DNA of 34,809 nt from an uncultured Bacteroides sp. (lineage in GTDB: Bacteria > Bacteroidota > Bacteroidia > Bacteroidales > Bacteroidaceae). The stretch lies in the NCBI RefSeq assembly GCF_900547205.1, contig NZ_URFY01000047.1:1-34809 (forward strand). Reading direction: 5' to 3'. The notes below the pieces were generated by a model. It did not search any database. It was given only the letters and a program-made list of their open reading frames with translations, and was not told the DNA's origin. Within the stretch, counting starts at the first letter, position 1, and each line of letters opens with the position of its first letter. The translations under genes and the position numbers were made by a program. Of this stretch, positions 8,901 to 15,395 are shown in pieces.

Positions 8901-9128
8901 ACCTTTAACTACAACATTAGCACCAATAATTGATTCTCCTTTGCTGTCAGTAACAACTCCCGTAATTTTAATCTTATTTTGCTGCATTACTTCTGAACTC
9001 GCTATGCCTTCAACAGACTTATTTGTATTATCGGCATGAATAAGTGGAGAAAAACATAGAGAAAAGAACAGAATACCGATTTGCGCGGTTGTGTGAACTT
9101 TGTTCGAGATAAATAAAATGTTTTTCAT
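5919..9128 (-). CDS. SusC/RagA-family TonB-linked outer membrane transporter
   Basis: This 1069-residue TonB-dependent transporter imports the ligand captured by its SusD partner. A signal peptide (to about residue 32) is followed by a carboxypeptidase-regulatory-like domain (ITGVVTDSKGESIIGANVVV to about residue 130), the TonB-box-like region EVVVVGYG, and a plug domain (SLAGQVSGL, then LVLVDGVPR and VLKDAAATAIYGAEGANGVV). The remainder is a 22-strand barrel ending in the aromatic IGLDFTF. No N-terminal STN (secretin/TonB short) domain is present, so it is not the signalling type that works with an anti-sigma factor. No sigma/anti-sigma pair, SusR or hybrid two-component regulator is found within about 10 kb. 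No full TAnnTTTG faces it in the 162 bp upstream. Control probably comes from the inverted-repeat segment at 9291-9565. Confidence 0.96.
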   Translation of the reverse strand: MKNILFISNKVHTTAQIGILFFSLCFSPLIHADNTNKSVEGIASSEVMQQNKIKITGVVTDSKGESIIGANVVVKGQANIGAITDVEGRYQIMVPSDNVILQVSYLGYVTEEIKIKGRRNINVMLNEDSKALDEVVVVGYGQQKKESVVVSMSSIKPSDIVVPSRSLNNSLAGQVSGLIAVQRSGEPGYDNAEFWIRGVSTFAGGTSPLVLVDGVPRTMSDIEPDEIETFSVLKDAAATAIYGAEGANGVVLVTTKRGRVEKAKISFKTEHTISSPTRLPEFVGSADYLDLFNEALYNDGELPQFSDEMIAHYRNNDDPDLYPNTNWIDKMLRKNTFTHRYTLNVRGGTEKAKYFVSAAYFNESGIFKGSPTKQYDTNIGIDRINLRSNIDMNVSSTTTVGVDLALQYLVNNYPGTGTASIFRSMLITPPYTFPAVYSDGTISTYSQERDANMRNPYNLLMNSGYAKEYRTAIQSKVYVDQKLDFITKGLSVRLNASYDYDSEMIVRREYNPTRYHATGRDENGNLLFSTVVSGNPELQDPKNSATSAAKKIYIDASINYKRTFDQHEVGAMLLYMQKETQNHDVALPFRKQGLVGRLTYGYGGRYFVEGNFGYTGSEAFASGNRYGFFPAVGLAYYLSNESFFPEIIKKYVPKIKLRASIGRAGNDNTGGSRFLYRPTYKMDAGGFNQGFGDTGALNGIGNGIIEGRFAAPYLGWEVEDKQNYGFDLGLFDNRIEIIFDYFTSTRSQILLQRQTVPQLGGLRNDPWQNYGKVRNRGVDMSLNAHQNIGNVKLSARGTFTFTRNKILEFDELPPKYDYQAITGKRVSDKSNQFYIAERLYTEDDFIVSTNANGLKTYKLRSELPQSTLGGMIGPGDIKYTDVNGDGVIDSYDQVRGIGHPETPEIIYGFGLNAEYKGFYASIFFQGAANTSVLLGGKTSEGWYPFSWGVDQSNYRTFALNRWTEDNPSQNVVIPRLHKSNANNANNRVASTWWLRDGSFLRLKNIEIGYQIPKKLLNKIGFEAARIYLMGYNLAVWDHIKYFDPEAGNANAGLNYPLPRTYTIGLDFTF

Positions 9129-9290
9129 AATCTTGAATTTAAAATAATAACTTGTCTACAGTTTTTTCTTGTAAACGATAACAATTGTAATCCATAGTGA
9201 AGTCTCTTCATAGGCATTTAATGTTTGTTGAGATTTAATTAATTATTAGTTTAGTGGAAAAAGTTCTAATTAAAACTTCAAGGAGGTATA

Positions 9291-9565
9291 AGTTCTTGAA
9301 GAACTTGGTTAAATTAAGGATTATGAATATATTTTTATACTCGAAATTGTTAGAAGTATCGAGTAATAAGAAGCATTAAGGCAAAAGATGAATTAATTGA
9401 TGAAACAACTTAAAAAATACCTAAATTTATAGTGTATTTATTAAATAATATAATTAATTTTGCGAAGGATAAAGCAATAAAGCAACGAAGAAATTGTAAA
9501 TCTTAAACTATTATGAAGAAGAAAGCTTATTTTTCTAAAATTGACTACCAAGTTCTTCAAGAACT
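9291..9565. promoter_or_regulatory. Putative invertible promoter segment upstream of susC
   Basis: Perfect 19-bp inverted repeats flank the segment: AGTTCTTGAAGAACTTGGT at 9291-9309, and its exact reverse complement at 9547-9565. The 237 bp between them are AT-rich. The outer 15 bases of each repeat are themselves palindromic (AGTTCTT-G-AAGAACT), as expected for a recombinase core site. Inside is one exact -7 box, TAATTTTG (9455-9462, plus strand), pointing away from susC. Inversion would move it to about 9394-9401, pointing at susC with a leader near 255 nt. Invertible promoters ahead of SusC genes are established for Bacteroides fragilis. That this copy inverts is inference. No recombinase gene is in the window. 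Confidence 0.65.
9455..9462 (+). promoter_or_regulatory. -7 box inside the invertible segment
   Basis: TAATTTTG matches TAnnTTTG exactly, followed by GC as in many Bacteroides promoters. No TTTG is found 19-21 nt upstream. In the present orientation it would transcribe rightwards through the small frame at 9513 into a gene-free stretch that ends at the terminator at 9749-9781. Confidence 0.5.
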
Positions 9566-9572
9566 AATGTAA
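9513..9572 (+). other. Tiny reading frame spanning the right inverted repeat (19 residues)
   Basis: ATG 9513 begins MKKKAYFSKIDYQVLQELM and stops at TAA 9570-9572. The right inverted repeat encodes its end (roughly QVLQEL). It lies about 50 bases downstream of the -7 box. If the segment inverted, the same frame would end in IPP rather than M and remain upstream of susC. Translation is not supported by anything beyond position and a Lys-rich start, so it may be chance or a leader peptide. Confidence 0.25.
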
Positions 9573-9748
9573 AAAACATCCTTATCACCTTCCATTAAGT
9601 AATTGATTTATAACATATTAATTTATTTATAATCGTAGAACAAAACCTATTTTAACAATAATAAAACTTTCGCTCTTATCCCCTCTAAAATAAGTAAAGT
9701 GTCCATTATATGTTATCTATTTTCATGATAAGAAAGGAAACAAAAAAA

Positions 9749-9781
9749 AGCTACTCTCCCAAATCAAATAGGAGAGTAGCT
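9749..9781 (-). terminator. Terminator of the serine palmitoyltransferase gene
   Basis: Arms AGCTACTCTCC (9749-9759) and GGAGAGTAGCT (9771-9781) pair over 11 bp with an 11-nt loop. On the minus strand eight T's follow. It is a strong intrinsic terminator about 25 bases after the stop. Confidence 0.9.
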
Positions 9782-9805
9782 CAATATAATAATTCAATAA
9801 CTAGA

Positions 9806-10990
9806 TTACAGAATATCCAAAGCTTTAAATACCTTAGTCAGTTTTTCTACAGCACAGTCAATTTGCTCTTTTGTATGAGTAGCCATCAATGCTACACGAA
9901 CAAGCGTATCTTGCGGTGCACATGCCGGCGGAATAACCGGGTTAATAAATACGCCTTCGTCAAAAGCCAGTTTCGTAACCATAAAAGTCTTCTCGGTATC
10001 GCGCACATAAAGAGGAATAACGGGAGACTCCGTAGCACCAATTTCAAAACCAGCTTCGCGGAAACGCTTCAATGCATAGTTTGTAGCTTCCCACAACGCT
10101 TCAAGTCTTTCAGGTTCATTCTGAATGATATGCAGAGCTTCCAAAGCCGAAGCAGTCGCTGCCGGAGTATTAGATGCACTGAATATATAAGTACGTGAAT
10201 TATGACGAAGCCAATTGATGATAGACGAATCGGCAGCAATAAACCCTCCGATAGAAGCCAAAGATTTGCTGAAAGTACCCATAATCAAATCGACTTCGTG
10301 AGTTAATCCGAAATGATCGCAAACGCCACGTCCCTGCTTTCCAAATACACCTAAGCTGTGAGCTTCGTCTACCATTATAGTAGCGTTATACTTATGCTTC
10401 AGACGTACAATTTCAGGTAGGTTCGCCAAATCGCCTTCCATAGAGAACACACCGTCTACTATGATTAACTTAACTGATTCCGGATTACACTTTTGAAGTT
10501 GTTTTTCCAGATCAGCCATATCGTTGTGCTTATACTTTAATTGTCGAGAGAAGGAAAGACGACGACCGTCAACAATCGAAGCGTGGTCGCGGTCATCACA
10601 GATTATATAATCGTTACGGTCCGTCAGGCAAGGAATTACTCCTGAATTAACCGTAAAACCGGTCGAGAAACAGAGTGCTTCATCTTTTCCTACGAAAGCG
10701 GCCAGTTCTTTTTCCAATTGAACATGCAGGTCAAGCGTACCGTTCAGAAAGCGCGAACCCGCACAACCGGAACCATATTTATGCATAGCTTTGATACCTG
10801 CTTCAATCACTCTTTCATCTCCCGTGAGTCCAGTGTATGCATTTGAACCGAACATCAACACATTGTGTCCGCCCATTTCTACCTCTGTACCCTGTTTTCC
10901 TTCTATCTCACGGAAATATGGGTAAACGCCCTTTGCCATAAACTGTTGTGGCAAATCGTACTTAGCTAACTTCTCTTGTAATAATCCCAT
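9806..10990 (-). CDS. spt: Serine palmitoyltransferase (alpha-oxoamine synthase)
   Basis: This 394-residue PLP enzyme condenses serine with a fatty acyl-CoA/ACP to 3-keto-sphinganine, the first step of sphingolipid synthesis. Class II aminotransferase features are clear: the PLP-stacking His136 in DDRDHASIVDG, the cofactor Asp/His pair in VDEAHSLGVFG (208-217), and the Schiff-base Lys242 in MGTFSKSLASIGGF. Close relatives are KBL (glycine C-acetyltransferase) and BioF. The GTFSKS form matches bacterial SPTs rather than the KBL form, and the sequence agrees nearly throughout with the B. thetaiotaomicron SPT as I remember it. It is a single gene with its own promoter and terminator, divergent from a lipid kinase. 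Confidence 0.88.
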   Translation of the reverse strand: MGLLQEKLAKYDLPQQFMAKGVYPYFREIEGKQGTEVEMGGHNVLMFGSNAYTGLTGDERVIEAGIKAMHKYGSGCAGSRFLNGTLDLHVQLEKELAAFVGKDEALCFSTGFTVNSGVIPCLTDRNDYIICDDRDHASIVDGRRLSFSRQLKYKHNDMADLEKQLQKCNPESVKLIIVDGVFSMEGDLANLPEIVRLKHKYNATIMVDEAHSLGVFGKQGRGVCDHFGLTHEVDLIMGTFSKSLASIGGFIAADSSIINWLRHNSRTYIFSASNTPAATASALEALHIIQNEPERLEALWEATNYALKRFREAGFEIGATESPVIPLYVRDTEKTFMVTKLAFDEGVFINPVIPPACAPQDTLVRVALMATHTKEQIDCAVEKLTKVFKALDIL

Positions 10991-11075
10991 GAATTATAAT
11001 TTATTATGCTCATACTCAGGCCATTCGCCGACGGCCTAACATACTTTTATCTTAACAAGTGTTTAAAACAGGGGG

Positions 11076-11083
11076 CAAAGATA
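11076..11083 (-). promoter_or_regulatory. -7 box of spt promoter
   Basis: The minus strand reads TATCTTTG, an exact TAnnTTTG, 85 nt upstream of the spt ATG. The predicted leader of about 75 nt contains a small stem, AGGCC...GGCCT (around 11020-11037). Confidence 0.6.
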
Positions 11084-11177
11084 ACAAATTTTGCTTTTAT
11101 ATGTTCTATTAAAGTGGAAAAAGTTGCCTCCGTGAGATAAGAAACCTCTAATAGATTAAAATTTAATATATTTGTAT

Positions 11178-11185
11178 TACTTTTG
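11178..11185 (+). promoter_or_regulatory. -7 box of lipid kinase promoter
   Basis: TACTTTTG matches the consensus 37 nt upstream of the kinase ATG. A second match, TATATTTG, lies just upstream at 11167-11174. Either could serve; the nearer one gives a leader of about 30 nt. Confidence 0.55.
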
Positions 11186-11222
11186 CCGTCTACAATCGAC
11201 AAGTATAGCATGAACTAAAAAT

Positions 11223-12236
11223 ATGAAAAGAATAAAATTCGTCGTCAATCCTATTTCAGGTACACAAAGTAAAGAGTCAATTCTTAGCTTGCTGGATGAG
11301 AAAATAGACAAGACGAAATATATCTGGGAAGTGGTATATACAGAAAGAGCCGGTCATGCAGTAGAGATAGCTGCCCAAGCTGCGGAAGAAAAGGCAGATG
11401 TTGTAGTAGCCATCGGAGGAGACGGGACAATCAATGAAATAGCCCGCTCGTTAGTACATACGGATACTGCTCTGGGAATTATACCTTGCGGATCCGGCAA
11501 TGGATTGGCAAGACATCTGCATATACCGATGGATCCTAAAAAAGCATTGGAAGTACTTAATGACGGTTGCATGGATATTATAGATTATGGAAAGATTAAC
11601 GGAGCAGATTTCTTCTGCACCTGCGGTGTAGGATTCGACGCTTTCGTTAGTTTGAAGTTTGCTCATGCCGGTAAACGTGGATTGCTTACCTATCTGGAAA
11701 AGACTCTGCAAGAAAGTCTTAAATATCAGCCCGAAACTTATGAATTGGAAACAGAAAACGGAGTGACTAAATATAAAGCCTTCCTGATTGCTTGCGGAAA
11801 TGCTTCGCAATATGGTAATAATGCATATATCGCACCGCAAGCCACCTTGACGGATGGTTTGCTGGATGTGACAATTCTGGAACCATTCACCGTATTGGAC
11901 GTACCTTCACTTGCTTTCCAACTATTTAATAAGACGATAGATCAGAATAGTCGTATCAAGACTTTCCGTTGCAAGCAGTTGTGCATTCGCCGCACCGTTC
12001 CGGGAGTTGTCCACTTTGATGGCGACCCGATGGAAACGAGTGCCGATGTGAATGTTGAACTGATAAAAAGAGGCTTGCGGGTAGTTGTGCCGAAAGCCGA
12101 AGCAAAGGATGTAGCCAATGTATTGCAAAGAGCGCAGGAATATATGAATGGCATTAAGCTAATGAACGAAGCAATCGTAGACAATATAACGGATAAAAAC
12201 AAGAAAATATTGAAAAAGCTGACAAAGAAAGTCTGA
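11223..12236 (+). CDS. Diacylglycerol/sphingoid-type lipid kinase (DagK/YegS family)
   Basis: This 337-residue cytoplasmic or membrane-associated kinase transfers phosphate from ATP to a lipid hydroxyl. The DAGK catalytic signature is present: N-terminal FVVNPISGT (6-14, nucleotide contact), VAIGGDGTINE (62-72) and IIPCGSGNGLARHL (86-99). The C-terminal beta-sandwich includes FDGDPMET near residue 270. The family covers diacylglycerol kinases, the undecaprenol-independent YegS proteins and sphingosine kinases; the motifs do not separate these. Its back-to-back position with serine palmitoyltransferase makes a sphingoid base or ceramide a reasonable alternative substrate, which is inference only. 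Confidence 0.88.
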   Translation: MKRIKFVVNPISGTQSKESILSLLDEKIDKTKYIWEVVYTERAGHAVEIAAQAAEEKADVVVAIGGDGTINEIARSLVHTDTALGIIPCGSGNGLARHLHIPMDPKKALEVLNDGCMDIIDYGKINGADFFCTCGVGFDAFVSLKFAHAGKRGLLTYLEKTLQESLKYQPETYELETENGVTKYKAFLIACGNASQYGNNAYIAPQATLTDGLLDVTILEPFTVLDVPSLAFQLFNKTIDQNSRIKTFRCKQLCIRRTVPGVVHFDGDPMETSADVNVELIKRGLRVVVPKAEAKDVANVLQRAQEYMNGIKLMNEAIVDNITDKNKKILKKLTKKV

Positions 12237-12277
12237 GAAAATTGCGAATTACTACTTACGAATTGCAAATTATTCAG

Positions 12278-12285
12278 TACTTTTG
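12278..12285 (+). promoter_or_regulatory. -7 box of aspS promoter
   Basis: TACTTTTG (consensus TAnnTTTG) followed by CA lies 61 nt upstream of the aspS ATG. It gives aspS a promoter separate from that of the kinase. Confidence 0.55.
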
Positions 12286-12345
12286 CAAAGTTTTGGTATG
12301 CCCAAAATGAAAACACGAGTGATAATTGACTAAATAATAAATTAT

Positions 12346-14106
12346 ATGTTCAGAACGCACACCTGTGGAGAACTGAGAATCTCTGATGTAAATAAGCAAA
12401 CTACGCTGTCAGGATGGGTACAGCGCAGCCGTAAAATGGGAGGTATGACTTTCGTTGACCTTCGCGACCGCTACGGCATCACCCAATTGGTCTTTAATGA
12501 AGAAATCAATGCCGAACTTTGTGAGCGTGCCAATAAGCTGGGACGTGAGTTCGTCATTCAAGTAACTGGGACGGTAAACGAACGTTTCAGCAAGAATGCC
12601 AACATTCCTACCGGAGACATTGAAATCATTGTTTCCGAACTGAATGTGCTGAACACTGCCATGACTCCTCCATTTACGATTGAAGATAACACGGACGGCG
12701 GTGACGATATTCGTATGAAATACCGTTATCTGGATTTACGTCGTAGCACTGTTCGTTCCAATCTGGAGCTACGCCATAAGATGACTATTGAAGTACGCAA
12801 ATATCTGGATAGCCTGGGGTTCATCGAAGTAGAGACACCTGTTTTGATTGGCTCTACGCCTGAAGGTGCCCGCGACTTCGTTGTGCCTTCACGCATGAAT
12901 CCGGGACAATTCTATGCACTACCACAGTCTCCTCAAACCTTGAAGCAATTGCTAATGGTTTCCGGTTTCGACCGTTATTTCCAAATTGCAAAGTGTTTCC
13001 GTGATGAAGACTTGCGTGCCGACCGTCAACCGGAGTTCACTCAGATTGATTGCGAAATGAGCTTCGTTGAACAAGAAGATATTATCACTACTTTTGAAGG
13101 TATGGCAAAACACCTGTTCAAGACCCTTCGCGGAGTAGAACTTACCGAGCCGTTCCAACGGATGCCTTGGGCAGACGCTATGAAATATTATGGTAGCGAC
13201 AAACCGGACGTGCGTTTCGGCATGAAGTTCGTAGAATTGATGGACATCATGAAAGGACATGGATTTTCTGTATTCGATAATGCTACTTATATAGGAGGTA
13301 TCTGCGCCGAAGGTGCAGCTACTTATACTCGTAAACAACTGGATGCATTGACCGAATTTGTGAAGAAGCCGCAGATTGGTGCAAAAGGTATGGTTTATGC
13401 CCGCGTAGAAGCAGACGGAACAGTAAAATCAAGCGTTGATAAATTCTATACGCAAGATGTACTTCAACAGATGAAAGAAGCATTTGGTGCTAAACCAGGC
13501 GACTTGATTCTGATTTTGTCCGGCGACGATGCTATGAAGACTCGCAAACAACTGAATGAACTTCGTTTAGAGATGGGTTCTCAGTTAGGATTGCGCGATA
13601 AGAATAAGTTTGCTTGTCTATGGGTAGTCGATTTCCCTATGTTCGAATGGAGCGAAGAAGAAGCCCGCCTGATGGCTATGCACCATCCGTTCACGCATCC
13701 GAAAGAAGAAGATATTCCATTGTTGGATACCGATCCGGCTGCTGTACGTGCCGATGCTTACGATATGGTAGTCAACGGAGTAGAAGTAGGTGGAGGTTCC
13801 ATCCGTATCCACGATGCTCAGTTGCAGGCAAGAATGTTCGAGATACTGGGCTTTACTCCTGAAAAGGCGGAAGCACAGTTCGGATTCCTGATGAATGCCT
13901 TCAAGTACGGTGCACCTCCTCATGGTGGTTTGGCATACGGACTCGACCGTTGGGTATCTTTGTTTGCCGGTCTGGATTCTATTCGTGACTGCATCGCTTT
14001 CCCGAAAAACAATTCAGGACGCGACGTGATGTTGGATGCACCCTCTGCTATCGACCAGTCTCAACTTGACGAACTAAATCTAATCGTTGATATTAAGGAA
14101 GATTAG
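12346..14106 (+). CDS. aspS: Aspartyl-tRNA synthetase
   Basis: This 586-residue class II synthetase charges tRNA-Asp. The N-terminal OB-fold anticodon-binding domain (LSGWVQRSRKMGGMTFVDLR, about 21-40) is followed by the class II core. Motif 2 is FRDEDLRADRQPEFTQID (about 218-235), and the flipping-loop sequence FVVPSRMNPGQFYALPQSPQ lies ahead of it. The bacterial GAD insertion domain sits roughly at 290-410. Motif 3 is GLAYGLDRWVSLFAG near 530-545. The length is normal for bacterial AspRS. The TAG stop shares its last base with the GTG start of the following gtrA gene, so the two are probably translationally coupled. Confidence 0.98.
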   Translation: MFRTHTCGELRISDVNKQTTLSGWVQRSRKMGGMTFVDLRDRYGITQLVFNEEINAELCERANKLGREFVIQVTGTVNERFSKNANIPTGDIEIIVSELNVLNTAMTPPFTIEDNTDGGDDIRMKYRYLDLRRSTVRSNLELRHKMTIEVRKYLDSLGFIEVETPVLIGSTPEGARDFVVPSRMNPGQFYALPQSPQTLKQLLMVSGFDRYFQIAKCFRDEDLRADRQPEFTQIDCEMSFVEQEDIITTFEGMAKHLFKTLRGVELTEPFQRMPWADAMKYYGSDKPDVRFGMKFVELMDIMKGHGFSVFDNATYIGGICAEGAATYTRKQLDALTEFVKKPQIGAKGMVYARVEADGTVKSSVDKFYTQDVLQQMKEAFGAKPGDLILILSGDDAMKTRKQLNELRLEMGSQLGLRDKNKFACLWVVDFPMFEWSEEEARLMAMHHPFTHPKEEDIPLLDTDPAAVRADAYDMVVNGVEVGGGSIRIHDAQLQARMFEILGFTPEKAEAQFGFLMNAFKYGAPPHGGLAYGLDRWVSLFAGLDSIRDCIAFPKNNSGRDVMLDAPSAIDQSQLDELNLIVDIKED

Positions 14107-14495
14107 TGAAAGAGTCAGTACGCATATTCCGCTTTATAGCTATCGGTACGATGAATGCCTTGATTATGGCACTCGTTGTATGGTTTATGATGAAAGAAAT
14201 GTCTTTCGACGGTGACTATATGGTGGCAAATGTAACTGCTTATATCATAGCCCAGATACACAACTTTATCTGGTGCAAATACTGGATATTCCCTAGAGAT
14301 AACAAAAAGAACAGCATCTGGAAACAGATACTGTTCTTTTGTTCTGCTTTTGGTGTGGCTTACACCGCACAATTCTTATTCCTTATTCTATTAGTCGAAG
14401 GACTGGATGTAAATGAATACTTGGCTCAATTCCTCGGCCTGTTTATTTATGGAATGGTAAACTTTATAGCTAACAAGAAAATCACCTTCCAATAA
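14106..14495 (+). CDS. GtrA-family membrane protein
   Basis: This 129-residue protein has four membrane segments and Trp/aromatic-rich loops (AQIHNFIWCKYWIF near 45-58) and ends in VNFIANKKITFQ, the typical close of GtrA proteins. The family is linked to export or flipping of polyprenyl-linked sugars during surface polysaccharide modification; the exact role here is unknown. The start is GTG at 14106, overlapping the aspS stop by one base. No other start gives the full first membrane span. The gene ends 2 bp from the stop of the convergent aguB. Confidence 0.88.
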   Translation: MKESVRIFRFIAIGTMNALIMALVVWFMMKEMSFDGDYMVANVTAYIIAQIHNFIWCKYWIFPRDNKKNSIWKQILFFCSAFGVAYTAQFLFLILLVEGLDVNEYLAQFLGLFIYGMVNFIANKKITFQ

Positions 14496-14497
14496 GA

Positions 14498-15382
14498 CTA
14501 ATCCAGAAAGCGCTTCGTCAACCCTTCATATTCGTCAATCCGTCTATCACGCAAAAACGGCCACCAGCGACGTACATTTTCCGAACGTTCCATATCTATT
14601 TCGACCACCATGTTTTCCGGATGATCATTTTCCGCTTGTGCCAGAAATTCTCCTTGCGGACCAGCAACAAAGCTATTACCCCAGAACAAAATGCCATTCG
14701 TTTGTCCCGAAGGGTCCGGCTCGTGACCTACGCGGTTAACGGCAATCACAGGAAGCCCATTTGCAACAGCATGGGCACGCTGAGAGATAATCCATGCATT
14801 GAGTTGGCGAGCCTTTTCATCGTCCGTGTCAGTACTTTCCCAACCGATGGCGGTAGGATAAATCAAAAGTTCCGCCCCCTTAAGTGCCATCAGACGTGCA
14901 GCTTCCGGATACCATTGATCCCAACAAACCAATACGCCGAGTTTTCCTAAAGAAGTTTGAATCGGTTCGAAGCCTATGTCGCCGGGCGTAAAATAAAACT
15001 TTTCGTAATAAGCCGGATCATCGGGGATGTGCATCTTACGGTATTTTCCGGCAATGCTTCCGTCACGGTCGAACACAACGGCAGTGTTATGATATAGACC
15101 TGGTGCACGCTTTTCAAAAAGTGAGGTGACGAGGACTACTTTATTGGCAGCAGCCAGCTCGGAATAGAATCCGGTAGAAGGGCCGGGAATAGGTTCGGCA
15201 AGATCGAACAGATTCGTGTTCTCCGTCTGACAGAAGTAAAGTGAATTATGCAACTCCTGAAGTACAATCAATTGTGCGCCATGTGCGGCACAAACCTCTA
15301 TACTTTTTGCAAGGTTCATCAGGTTCACCCGGATATCCGGGGTATTGGATTGTTGGATTAAGCCAACTTTTATCTTTCTCAT
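14498..15382 (-). CDS. aguB: N-carbamoylputrescine amidase
   Basis: This 294-residue nitrilase-superfamily hydrolase converts N-carbamoylputrescine to putrescine, CO2 and ammonia. The Glu-Lys-Cys triad is visible: Glu43 in VLQELHN, Lys116 in GKYRKMHIP and Cys153 in GVLVCWDQWYPEAAR. The following LLIYPTAIGW is characteristic of AguB. Its identity is reinforced by agmatine deiminase 13 nt upstream on the same strand. Together with DUF2148 the three form an operon read leftwards. Confidence 0.95.
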   Translation of the reverse strand: MRKIKVGLIQQSNTPDIRVNLMNLAKSIEVCAAHGAQLIVLQELHNSLYFCQTENTNLFDLAEPIPGPSTGFYSELAAANKVVLVTSLFEKRAPGLYHNTAVVFDRDGSIAGKYRKMHIPDDPAYYEKFYFTPGDIGFEPIQTSLGKLGVLVCWDQWYPEAARLMALKGAELLIYPTAIGWESTDTDDEKARQLNAWIISQRAHAVANGLPVIAVNRVGHEPDPSGQTNGILFWGNSFVAGPQGEFLAQAENDHPENMVVEIDMERSENVRRWWPFLRDRRIDEYEGLTKRFLD

Positions 15383-15395
15383 ATTCGTATATAAC

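Noticed and set aside
9806..10990. Annotation as glycine C-acetyltransferase (KBL)
   Set aside because: The lysine context GTFSKSLASIGG and the overall sequence fit bacterial serine palmitoyltransferase better, and no threonine dehydrogenase is adjacent.
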